DNA of 5,621 nucleotides, taken from contig JAGHCE010000038.1 in assembly GCA_021160625.1 (NCBI GenBank), positions 1-5,621 on the forward strand, written 5' to 3'. The notes beneath the pieces were generated by a model, which saw nothing but the letters and a program-made list of their open reading frames with translations, searched no databases and was not told the DNA's origin. The translations under genes and the position numbers were made by a program. This DNA comes from Planctomycetota bacterium. GTDB lineage: Bacteria > Planctomycetota > DG-23 > SLPQ01. Positions 1 to 5,489 of this stretch are shown here, one piece after another. Within the stretch, counting starts at the first letter, position 1; each line of letters opens with the position of its first letter.

Positions 1-285
1 AGGATGTAAGTATACGACCATCATAGCCTCGGCCAGTCCGCCGCGGAAATAGTAGAAACGGCCAAGCGCACCGGCGCCCGCGTTTCCGGGCCGGTCCCGC
101 TTCCAACGCGCATCGAGCGTTACACGGTGCTGCGTTCGCCGCACATTGATAAGAAGTCACGCGAACAGTTTGAGATTAGAACTCACAAGCGGCTCATTGA
201 TATCTACGAGCCTACCGCTAAGACGGTGGACTCGCTCGGCAAGGTCGAGGTACCGGCCGGGGTTTACATCAAGATAAAGGCATAG
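1..285 (+). CDS. rpsJ: 30S ribosomal protein S10 (partial, 5' end outside window; in-frame TAA at 7-9)
   Basis: S10 is a small-subunit head protein that assembles near the A-site side of the 30S head; in E. coli it also acts as NusE in antitermination. Reading frame 1 gives about 94 codons that match S10 from the RxxxYDHH segment to the end. Visible family motifs are AAEIVETAKRTGA, GPVPLPTR, the PHIDKKSREQFEIRTHKR segment and a C-terminal PAGVYIKIKA. By comparison with E. coli S10 (103 aa), about eight N-terminal residues lie upstream of the window. The oddity is codon 3 of the window, TAA at 7-9, where the family has Lys or Glu (AAA or GAA, one base away). Homology continues in the same frame on both sides, so this looks like a substitution rather than a frameshift. 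A sequencing or contig-end error is the likeliest cause. Gene identity is certain; the integrity of the left edge is not. rplC follows after 20 nt. Confidence 0.95.
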
Positions 286-305
286 GCGCTTCGGCGGGGG
301 TCAAG

Positions 306-959
306 ATGTTGACGGTCTTGCTGGGCAAAAAGCTTGGAATGACGCAGATAACCGACGGCGAAGGTCGTATGGTGGGTGTAACTGTTATACAGGCGGGCCC
401 CTGTAGCGTTCTCCAGGTGAAAACGGTAGAAAACGACGGCTACGAAGCTTTGCAAATAGGCTTTGATGATAAAAAGGAAAAGAACACCACGAAGCCGTTG
501 CTGGGGCATATGCGAAAGGCCGGAGTTTCTCCGAAGAGGTTCATCCGGGAGATAGATGGCGACGATGAGGCCCACAAGCCGGGCGAGACGATAACGGTCG
601 AGATATTCAATGACGTGAATTTCGTCAACGTGGTGGGAACGTCGAAGGGAAAGGGTTTCGCCGGGGTGATGAAGCGGTGGGGCTTTGCCGGACGCAAGGC
701 GACCCACGGCGCCAAGGGCTACCGTGTTCCCGGCTCGATAGGCCAAAGCGCCTGGCCGGCGAGGGTTTTTCGCGGCACGAAGATGGCCGGCCAGATGGGC
801 AACCGCCGCGTGATGACCAAGAGCTTAGAGGTTATTAAGGTTGACCCGCAGAGGAACCTGTTGCTCGTGAAGGGCTCGGTGCCCGGCCACAACGGCGCGT
901 ATGTGGAAATCCACAAGAGCATCGAGTGGGTGGCCCAGCGCAAGAAGAAGAGGCATTGA
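306..959 (+). CDS. rplC: 50S ribosomal protein L3
   Basis: L3 binds 23S rRNA early in 50S assembly and sends a long loop towards the peptidyl-transferase centre. The 217-residue product is close to the usual bacterial length (about 205-220). It opens with LLGKKLGMTQI (residues 5-15). The central signature runs from GTSKGKGFAGV (111-121) through the RxPGSIGQSAWPARV region (140-154) to KMAGQMGNRRV (159-169). The usual GHMG is GQMG here. The ATG at 306 is supported by the family N-terminus and by a G-rich Shine-Dalgarno stretch (about 296-300) at normal spacing. The gene sits between rpsJ and rplD, as expected in the S10 operon, with 31 nt before rplD. Seven of its eleven Ile codons are ATA, unusual for a highly expressed gene in GC-rich DNA. 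Confidence 0.98.
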   Translation: MLTVLLGKKLGMTQITDGEGRMVGVTVIQAGPCSVLQVKTVENDGYEALQIGFDDKKEKNTTKPLLGHMRKAGVSPKRFIREIDGDDEAHKPGETITVEIFNDVNFVNVVGTSKGKGFAGVMKRWGFAGRKATHGAKGYRVPGSIGQSAWPARVFRGTKMAGQMGNRRVMTKSLEVIKVDPQRNLLLVKGSVPGHNGAYVEIHKSIEWVAQRKKKRH

Positions 960-990
960 GCCGGCTTTGGAAAGGTTACAGGGTCTGTAG

Positions 991-1623
991 ATGATAGAAG
1001 TAAAGGCATATGACGCCGAGGGGAAGGCAACCGGGCCGGTCCAGGTGGAAGAAGCGTGGTTCGGCGGCAAGGTGCGCCCCGGGGTTCTGCGCGAAGCCAT
1101 TCTTATGTACCAGGCGAAGTCCCACCAGGGCACCGCTAACACGCTCAGGCGCAGCGAGATAAACGGGAGCACCCGCAAGTTGTGGCGGCAGAAGCATACC
1201 GGCCGCGCCCGTGTGGGAGACGTCAGCGCGCCGCACAGGCGGGGCGGGGCGTCGGTCTTCGGGCCGAAGCCGAGGGAGATTATCTCCCGCCGGATGCCCG
1301 CCAAGGCGCTCAGGGTCGCTCTTAATTCGGCGCTTCTGGCGAAGCTGGCCGACGGGGAGGTGATAGTCGCCGACTGCGGCACTCCCGAAACGCCGAGCAC
1401 AAAGCACGTAGCCGGATACCTGGGCAAAATCGGCATCGAGAAAGGGCAGACCTGCCTCCTGGTGACTGCGGCTCTCGACAGGACCTTCTACAAGAGCGCC
1501 AGGAATATCCACGGGGTCGAGGTGAAGGAGCTTTGTGAGATAAATGCGTACGCGGTGGTCAAGCCCGCCACGGTGATATTCGGCCGCGAGGCCTTTGAGA
1601 AACTCTTGGAGCGGCGGCGGTGA
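991..1623 (+). CDS. rplD: 50S ribosomal protein L4
   Basis: L4 (L4/L1e family) binds 23S rRNA and its extended loop lines the constriction of the nascent peptide tunnel. In E. coli it also represses its own operon by acting on the S10 leader; that leader would be upstream of this window, so such control cannot be judged here. The 210-residue product has the normal length. The tunnel loop is clear at about residues 42-98: GSTRKLWRQKHTGRARVGD (59-77) followed by an Arg/Gly-rich segment and FGPKPRE (90-96). The C-terminal Rossmann-like part contains ARNIHGVEV and the LCEINAYAVV segment (181-190) typical of the family. The start ATG at 991 has AGGG (980-983) seven bases upstream. Its TGA stop overlaps the GTG start of rplW. 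Confidence 0.98.
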   Translation: MIEVKAYDAEGKATGPVQVEEAWFGGKVRPGVLREAILMYQAKSHQGTANTLRRSEINGSTRKLWRQKHTGRARVGDVSAPHRRGGASVFGPKPREIISRRMPAKALRVALNSALLAKLADGEVIVADCGTPETPSTKHVAGYLGKIGIEKGQTCLLVTAALDRTFYKSARNIHGVEVKELCEINAYAVVKPATVIFGREAFEKLLERRR

Positions 1624-1904
1624 ACAGAGAAATACACAAAATCCTGTTGCGCCCGATACTGACGGAAAAGGTCGTGACCGCCGGGCAGGAGTCAAACGCG
1701 TATGCGTTTGAGGTCGCCGGCGCGGCCAACAAGATCGAGATTCGAAAGGCAGTTGAGCAGGCCTTCAAGGTCAAGGTCCTCAAGGTAAGAACCGCGCGTG
1801 CCCGGGGCGGCACGAGACGGTTTGGATACAGGTCGGTCAAGCGGCCCGCCGTCAAGCGTGCTTACGTGACGCTGGCCGAAGGTGACCGGATAGACCTGCT
1901 CTGA
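1620..1904 (+). CDS. rplW: 50S ribosomal protein L23 (GTG start)
   Basis: L23 sits at the rim of the peptide exit tunnel and is the docking site for trigger factor, SRP and the Sec translocon. The 94-residue product matches the bacterial family: RPILTEK near the N-terminus (11-17), the NKIEIRKAVEQAFKVKVLKV segment, and the C-terminal KRAYVTLAEGDRIDLL. Glu16 aligns with E. coli L23 Glu18, the known trigger factor contact. The start is GTG at 1620, inferred because it gives the family N-terminus and overlaps the rplD stop in a GTGA tetranucleotide (1620-1623), a standard arrangement for translational coupling. The next gene is not rplB, as would be usual, but a signal peptidase I gene 8 nt downstream. 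Confidence 0.97.
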   Translation: MNREIHKILLRPILTEKVVTAGQESNAYAFEVAGAANKIEIRKAVEQAFKVKVLKVRTARARGGTRRFGYRSVKRPAVKRAYVTLAEGDRIDLL

Positions 1905-1912
1905 GCGCGGGT

Positions 1913-2455
1913 ATGAGTCCGGCCTCGAAACGCAGGAGACGGTTGGTCAGGGCGGCGAAGGTGCTTTTGGCCCTGGCGCTGGTTTTGGGAGTTTTGAAAA
2001 CCTGGGTGGTCGAGATCGGGCGGGTGAGGCTTCACTCCCTGGAGCCGACGCTCTGTGACGGTGACTGGGTTGTCTTTGAAAAGATATCCGCGCGGCGGCC
2101 GAAGCGATTCGACATCGTGGTCTTCAAGGCGCCGAGAGAGCCTGACAAGGTTTACATCAAGCGTGTAATAGGGCTTCCCAACGAGGTGGTGGAAGTGCGC
2201 CTCGGCAAGCTCTTTGTAAATGAGTTGGAAGTGTGCCTGCCGAATGGCGCAAACTGGGCGGGAGCCGATTTCGGCCCCACGCCCGTGGAGCGTGCGCACT
2301 ACTTCGTCGTGGGGGACAACCCTGCAAACTCGGTGGATTCGAGAGAGTGGGGAGGCGTCCCGAGGGACTACGTGTTGGGGCGGGTAATCTTGAGATTCCG
2401 GCCCGTTGGAAAATGGAAGACCTTCAGGCGCGAAAGCGCCCTGACCAGGGAATAG
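1913..2455 (+). CDS. lepB: Signal peptidase I (S26 family, LepB-like), inserted between rplW and rplB
   Basis: Type I signal peptidases are membrane serine proteases with a Ser/Lys dyad that cut signal peptides from exported proteins on the outer face of the cytoplasmic membrane. The 180-residue product has a basic N-terminus (KRRRRLVR, 6-13) and one hydrophobic segment (about 15-33), predicting an N-in, C-out anchor. The boxes follow in order: box B HSLEPTL with catalytic Ser42; box C RFDIVVFKAP (65-74); box D YIKRVIGLP with general-base Lys83; box E GDNPANSVDSREWGGVP (134-150). Two things are odd: box B lacks the usual small or Ser residue at the oxyanion position (Leu40) and has Leu43 for Met, and box C has Phe66 where Gly is usual. 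It is compact, lacking the large insertion of E. coli LepB. It lies 8 nt after rplW and 3 nt before rplB, so it is co-transcribed with ribosomal genes. The start is ATG at 1913 with only a weak G-rich RBS. Family is sure; activity is inferred. Confidence 0.95.
   Translation: MSPASKRRRRLVRAAKVLLALALVLGVLKTWVVEIGRVRLHSLEPTLCDGDWVVFEKISARRPKRFDIVVFKAPREPDKVYIKRVIGLPNEVVEVRLGKLFVNELEVCLPNGANWAGADFGPTPVERAHYFVVGDNPANSVDSREWGGVPRDYVLGRVILRFRPVGKWKTFRRESALTRE
2424..2444 (+). promoter_or_regulatory. GNRA-capped RNA hairpin at the lepB 3' end, just upstream of rplB
   Basis: The transcript can form a stem from TCAGGCGC (2424-2431) and GCGCC-C-TGA (2436-2444), closed by a GAAA tetraloop (2432-2435). 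This gives eight Watson-Crick pairs with one bulged C at 2441. The hairpin lies inside the last codons of lepB and ends 2 nt before the rplB Shine-Dalgarno AGGGA (2447-2451). There is no T tract, so it is not an intrinsic terminator. It may insulate or tune rplB initiation, or mark an RNA processing point, but it could also be chance in GC-rich coding DNA. Folding seen by eye only; no energy was calculated. Confidence 0.45.
2447..2451 (+). promoter_or_regulatory. Ribosome binding site of rplB, inside the lepB coding region
   Basis: AGGGA lies seven bases before the rplB ATG at 2459 and is contained in the last codons of lepB, whose TAG ends at 2455. Ribosomes finishing lepB would therefore pass directly over the rplB initiation site, which suggests translational coupling between the signal peptidase and L2. 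Confidence 0.7.
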
Positions 2456-2458
2456 AAA

Positions 2459-3286
2459 ATGGCGATCAAAAAATACAAGCCGACTACGAACGCCCGGCGC
2501 CAGATGAGTGTCCTGGATTCGAAGGATATCAGCAAGAAACGGCCGGAGAAGTCGCTCGTGAAGCGGATCGTGCGCAAGGGCGGCCGCAACAATCAGGGCA
2601 GGATTACCGCCAGACACCGTGGCGGCGGGGCGCGCAAGCTCTATCGCATAATCGATTTCAAGCGGAAAAAGGACGGCATCCCCGCGCGGGTGGCGGCGAT
2701 CGAATACGACCCGAACCGAAGTGCCAACTTAGCGCTTCTGGCCTACTCGGACGGGGAAAAGCGCTATATCCTGTGCCCGGAGACTCTGAAGGTCGGCGAC
2801 ATCGTGGCAAGCGGCGAAAAGACCGAGCCTCGTCCCGGAAACTGCATGCCGCTGTCGGCCATTCCGCTGGGGCTTGAGATTCACAACATAGAGCTCCAAC
2901 CCGGAAGGGGCGGCCAGATGGTGCGCTCGGCTGGGATGGGGGCGGTGCTTTCGGCCAGGGACGGGGACTATGCCCAGATTATCCTGCCGTCGGGCGAGAC
3001 AAGGCGGGTTCACGTGAGATGCCGGGCGACAATCGGCCGCGTGGGCAACGGTGACCACAGCTTGGTGACGCTCGGCAAGGCGGGCAAGAAGCGCCATATG
3101 GGGCGCAGGCCGCACGTTCGCGGCACGGCTATGAACCCGGTCGACCACCCGATGGGCGGCGGCGAAGGACGTACGAAGGGCGGCCGGCACCCGGTGAGTC
3201 CGACGGGCGTTCTGGCCAAGGGCGGCAAAACGCGCAAGCGCCACAAGGCCAGTAGCAAGTTCATAATACGCAGGCGCAAAAAGTAA
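2459..3286 (+). CDS. rplB: 50S ribosomal protein L2
   Basis: L2 is one of the most conserved ribosomal proteins; it binds 23S rRNA near the peptidyl-transferase centre and is needed for subunit association. The 275-residue product is full length (E. coli 273). Key regions are KGGRNNQGRITARHRGGG (40-57), IEYDPNRSANLALL (81-94), the GDIVASGE segment with PGNCMPLSAIPLG (126-138), and the C-terminal signature RGTAMNPVDHPMGGGEGR (221-238). His230 aligns with E. coli His229, long implicated in peptidyl-transferase function. The C-terminus is strongly basic (KKxR-rich), as expected for rRNA binding. The start ATG is 3 nt after the lepB stop. In the classical S10 operon this gene directly follows rplW; here lepB separates them. 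Confidence 0.98.
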   Translation: MAIKKYKPTTNARRQMSVLDSKDISKKRPEKSLVKRIVRKGGRNNQGRITARHRGGGARKLYRIIDFKRKKDGIPARVAAIEYDPNRSANLALLAYSDGEKRYILCPETLKVGDIVASGEKTEPRPGNCMPLSAIPLGLEIHNIELQPGRGGQMVRSAGMGAVLSARDGDYAQIILPSGETRRVHVRCRATIGRVGNGDHSLVTLGKAGKKRHMGRRPHVRGTAMNPVDHPMGGGEGRTKGGRHPVSPTGVLAKGGKTRKRHKASSKFIIRRRKK

Positions 3287-3302
3287 GGGAGTCTGAAGGC
3301 CG

Positions 3303-3581
3303 ATGGGACGTTCGATAAAGAAGGGACCCTACGTAGACGCCAAGCTGCTTCGGAAGGTTATGCGGCAGAAGGATACCGGCGAGAGCGAGCCCATCAGGAC
3401 GTGGGCGAGGGCCTGCACCATAGTCCCGGAATTCGTCTCCCATACGTTCAACGTGCACAACGGGCGGGCGTTTTTGAAGGTGTTTGTCACCGAGGATATG
3501 GTGGGGCACAAGTTAGGCGAATTCTCGCCGACCAGGACGTTCAGGGGCCATGGCGGCAAGAGGGCGCGCGAGCGCAAGTAA
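3303..3581 (+). CDS. rpsS: 30S ribosomal protein S19
   Basis: S19 lies in the 30S head, forms a complex with S13 and contacts the 50S subunit and A-site tRNA. The 92-residue product has the standard length and start (MGRSIKKGPYVD). It carries the core RTWARACTIVPEFVSHTF (32-49), NVHNGRAF (50-57) and the signature MVGHKLGEFSPTRTFRGHGG (66-85). There is a basic C-terminal tail. Purine-rich stretches GGGAG (3287-3291) and GAAGG (3295-3299) precede the ATG; the second is close at 3 nt spacing, so the first may be the functional one. It sits 16 nt after rplB and 11 nt before rplV. Confidence 0.98.
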   Translation: MGRSIKKGPYVDAKLLRKVMRQKDTGESEPIRTWARACTIVPEFVSHTFNVHNGRAFLKVFVTEDMVGHKLGEFSPTRTFRGHGGKRARERK

Positions 3582-3592
3582 GGAAAGCATAG

Positions 3593-3946
3593 ATGGCGTA
3601 TACGGCTAAGCACAGGTTTGCGCGAATCTCGCCGACAAAGGCGCGGCCCGTGGCGACGATGATAAGAGGGCTGGCGGTCTCGCGGGCGCTGGAGAAGCTG
3701 GAGTTTTCTCCCAAGCGCGCGGCCAGGATGGTGGAAAATGTGCTGCGGTCCGCCCTTGCCAACGCCGGGGTGGATGCCGAGGCCGAGGGTATGTTCGTGC
3801 AGGACATCCGCGTGGACAACGGTCCGGTTGCGCCGGGGACGAAGAGATGGATGCCGGTTGCGCGTGGTACGGCGCACCCGATACGCAAGCGCACGAGCCA
3901 CATATCGGTCACTATTGAAGAATCGTCGGCCGAAGAGGAGAGTTGA
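3593..3946 (+). CDS. rplV: 50S ribosomal protein L22
   Basis: L22 has a globular domain on the 50S surface and a long beta-hairpin that reaches into the peptide exit tunnel, where changes can affect macrolide sensitivity and nascent chain stalling. The 117-residue product shows the family pattern: AKHRFARISPTKARPVA (5-21), the SPKRAARMVENVLRSALANA helix (39-58), and the hairpin ending in RKRTSHISV (98-106). Compared with E. coli L22, the hairpin has five residues (VAPGT, 79-83) between GP and KR instead of two, and MPVARG where E. coli has MPRAKG. A short acidic tail (EESSAEEES) ends the protein. AAGGA (3580-3584), overlapping the rpsS stop, is a good Shine-Dalgarno. The TGA stop shares its A with the rpsC ATG. 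Confidence 0.97.
   Translation: MAYTAKHRFARISPTKARPVATMIRGLAVSRALEKLEFSPKRAARMVENVLRSALANAGVDAEAEGMFVQDIRVDNGPVAPGTKRWMPVARGTAHPIRKRTSHISVTIEESSAEEES
3936..3940 (+). promoter_or_regulatory. Ribosome binding site that sets the rpsC start
   Basis: AGGAG lies five bases upstream of ATG 3946. This, with the universal S3 N-terminus MGQKVNP, favours ATG 3946 over the in-frame TTG at 3943, which would add one extra residue. The site lies inside rplV, so L22 and S3 synthesis are probably coupled. Confidence 0.75.
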
Positions 3947-4584
3947 TGGGTCAGAAGGTAAACCCGACGAGCTTGAGGCTCGGAATCGTCGAGGACTGGA
4001 GAAGCCGGTGGTACGCGACCAAGAAGGACTTCAAGGGAGCCCTGCTTGAGGACTACAAAATCCGCAAGTTGGTCAAGGGCCGCTACAAGTTCGCCGGCAT
4101 TCCGAAAATCGAGATCGAACGCAAGGGTGACGAACTCAACGTCATCCTGAACACCGCCCGCCCGGGACTCGTCATCGGCAGGAAGGGCGCGGAGGTGGAC
4201 AAGCTGCGCGGTGAACTGGAAACGATGACAGGCAAGAAGGTCAACATCAATATAGTCGAGGTCTCCAAGCCCGAGCTCGATGCGCAGCTGGTAGGCGAGT
4301 CGATCGCCGAGCAGCTGCAGAAGCGCTCCTCCTACAGGCGTACTATGAAAAAGTCGGTGGAGATGGCCAGGCAGGCCGGCGCAAAGGGAATAAAGATAAT
4401 CTGCTCCGGCAGGCTCGGAGGCGCTGAGATTGCGCGCCGGGAAACCCAGAGTGCAGGCAGCATTCCGCTCCACACGCTGAGGGCGGTTATCGATTATGGT
4501 TTCGCCACGTCCATCACGACCTACGGGGTCATCGGCGTGAAGGTATGGATTTACAAGGGAATGGTGAAGGAACGGGGCAAGTAG
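3946..4584 (+). CDS. rpsC: 30S ribosomal protein S3
   Basis: S3 is in the 30S head at the mRNA entry channel and takes part in the ribosomal helicase activity. The 212-residue product begins MGQKVNPTSLRLGI. It has a type II KH domain with the GxxG loop as VIGRKGAEVD (76-85), then ELDAQLVGESIAEQLQKRSSYRR and a C-terminal domain containing GAKGIKIICSGRLGGAEIAR and the TTYGVIGVKVWIYKG ending. The RR and following KK in the SSYRRTMKKSV segment match the E. coli Arg131/Arg132/Lys135 region implicated in mRNA unwinding. It is slightly shorter than E. coli S3 (233 aa), ending soon after the conserved KVWIYKG, which is common in other phyla. Start chosen at ATG 3946, overlapping the rplV stop by one base; rplP starts immediately after its TAG. 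Confidence 0.98.
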   Translation: MGQKVNPTSLRLGIVEDWRSRWYATKKDFKGALLEDYKIRKLVKGRYKFAGIPKIEIERKGDELNVILNTARPGLVIGRKGAEVDKLRGELETMTGKKVNINIVEVSKPELDAQLVGESIAEQLQKRSSYRRTMKKSVEMARQAGAKGIKIICSGRLGGAEIARRETQSAGSIPLHTLRAVIDYGFATSITTYGVIGVKVWIYKGMVKERGK

Positions 4585-5001
4585 ATGCCACTAATGCCAA
4601 AACGCGTCAAGTTCCGCAAGACCCATCGCGGCAACTACAGCGGCAAGGCGGCTCGGGGCAACACGGTCGCATTCGGCGACTACGGGCTGCAGTCGCTGGA
4701 GTCGGGCTGGATAACGGCCAGGCAGATAGAAGCCGGCCGCGTTGCCGCGACGCACTTTTTGGGGATCGAGGGGAAGCTCTGGGTGAGGATTTTCCCGCAC
4801 AAGAGCGTTTCAAAGAAACCTCTCGAAACCCGGATGGGCAAGGGCAAGGGCGAGCCGGATCACTGGGTGGCGGTTGTCAAGCCAGGCACGATACTCTACG
4901 AGCTTGCGGGTGTGCCGGAGGACATTGCAAAGCAGACGCTTAGCCGCACGGCGCACAAGATGCCGGTGCGCGTGCGAATGGTAGCGCGGAGGCACGTGTA
5001 A
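4585..5001 (+). CDS. rplP: 50S ribosomal protein L16
   Basis: L16 is a late-assembling 50S protein near the A site that helps position aminoacyl-tRNA. The 138-residue product has the usual length (E. coli 136). It begins MPLMPKRVKFRKTHRG; the second Met (codon 4) is another possible start, but the ATG at 4585 abuts the rpsC stop and has GGGG (4574-4577) seven bases upstream. Conserved segments are FGDYGLQSLESGWITARQIEA (30-50), GRVAATHF (51-58), WVRIFPHKSVSKKPLETRMGKGKG (66-89) and the C-terminal LSRTAHKMPVRVRMVARR. Arg83 in RMGKGKG aligns with the Arg that is hydroxylated in E. coli L16; nothing here shows whether that happens. rpmC follows after 1 nt. Confidence 0.98.
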   Translation: MPLMPKRVKFRKTHRGNYSGKAARGNTVAFGDYGLQSLESGWITARQIEAGRVAATHFLGIEGKLWVRIFPHKSVSKKPLETRMGKGKGEPDHWVAVVKPGTILYELAGVPEDIAKQTLSRTAHKMPVRVRMVARRHV

Positions 5002-5002
5002 G

Positions 5003-5206
5003 ATGAAGGCCGCAGAAGTAAGAGAGCTTTCGGACGAAGAGCTGGCGGTGGAACTGCAAAACCTGCAGGAAGGCCTTTTCAGGCTCCGCGTAAGGAAGAT
5101 TACGGAAAACATTCACAATGCCGGGGAGGTGCGTTCCCTGAGGCGGGATATTGCAAGGGTTCTGACGATTATGCGCGAGCGGCAGCTTGCTCGCGAGGGG
5201 AAGTAG
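5003..5206 (+). CDS. rpmC: 50S ribosomal protein L29
   Basis: L29 is a small, mostly helical hairpin protein next to L23 at the exit tunnel, and adds to the binding surface for export factors. The 67-residue product fits the family: KAAEVRELSDEELAVELQNL (2-21), LFRLRVRK (25-32) and the signature NAGEVRSLRRDIARVLTIMR (39-58). Its two helices and high Arg/Glu content are typical. GGAGG at 4988-4992, within the end of rplP, is a strong Shine-Dalgarno ten bases before the ATG at 5003. rpsQ follows after 4 nt, as is usual for the operon. Confidence 0.96.
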   Translation: MKAAEVRELSDEELAVELQNLQEGLFRLRVRKITENIHNAGEVRSLRRDIARVLTIMRERQLAREGK

Positions 5207-5210
5207 GCTT

Positions 5211-5465
5211 ATGAAGGTTCGCGGCAAAAGAAAAACGGTCCAGGGCGTCGTGACCAGCGACAGTATGGAGAAGTCCATCGTGGTGGCCGTCGAACGGCTT
5301 GTCGAGCATCCCAAGTACGGCAAGCGAATCCGGCGCAGCACGAAGTTCTTCGCACACGACGAGGCCGACGAGGCCAGGGCAGGGGACAAGGTCGAGATCG
5401 CCGAAACGCGACCGCTCTCCAAGAAAAAGCGGTGGCGGCTCGTGCGGATACTTGAGCGGGCCTGA
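5211..5465 (+). CDS. rpsQ: 30S ribosomal protein S17
   Basis: S17 is an OB-fold primary binder of 16S rRNA in the 30S body. From ATG 5211 the product is 84 residues, the same length as E. coli S17. Family features are KTVQGVVTSDSMEKSIVV (8-25), the HPKYGKRIRRSTKFFAHDE segment (33-51) and the signature GDKVEIAETRPLSKKKRWRLV (58-78). An in-frame TTG at 5187 would add eight residues but lies inside rpmC and gives an N-terminus unlike the family, so it is rejected. GAGGGG (5195-5200) is ten bases upstream of the chosen ATG. The gap to rplN is 24 nt, with no sign of a terminator. Confidence 0.96.
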   Translation: MKVRGKRKTVQGVVTSDSMEKSIVVAVERLVEHPKYGKRIRRSTKFFAHDEADEARAGDKVEIAETRPLSKKKRWRLVRILERA

Positions 5466-5489
5466 AGCGGCGTGCGCGGAGTGTAAACG

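Noticed and set aside
1..285. Alternative genetic code in which TAA encodes an amino acid
   Set aside because: TAA cleanly ends rplB, rpsS and rplP at their expected C-termini, so the TAA in rpsJ is an isolated event.
286..300. Small CGC-TTCG-GCG hairpin before the rplC ribosome binding site
   Set aside because: The UUCG loop is a stable type, but the stem is only three base pairs and has no further pairing; too weak to call an element.
2390..2420. TTGAGA as a possible -35 box for an internal rplB promoter
   Set aside because: No TATAAT-like -10 box lies at 16-18 bp spacing, and the match is inside lepB coding sequence.
1862..2617. Long minus-strand open frame (251 codons) across lepB
   Set aside because: It lies antisense to lepB and the ends of rplW and rplB, has low-complexity Pro/Arg/His-rich content with no recognisable domain, and is explained by the GC-rich coding strand opposite it.
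3541..4473. Minus-strand open frame of 310 codons opposite rpsS, rplV and rpsC
   Set aside because: It is fully antisense to three certain ribosomal genes and resembles no family; open antisense frames are common in GC-rich coding DNA.
5466..5489. Terminator or promoter at the S10/spc boundary
   Set aside because: The 24 nt spacer holds only the rplN Shine-Dalgarno; there is no stable stem with a T tract and no promoter-like pair of boxes.
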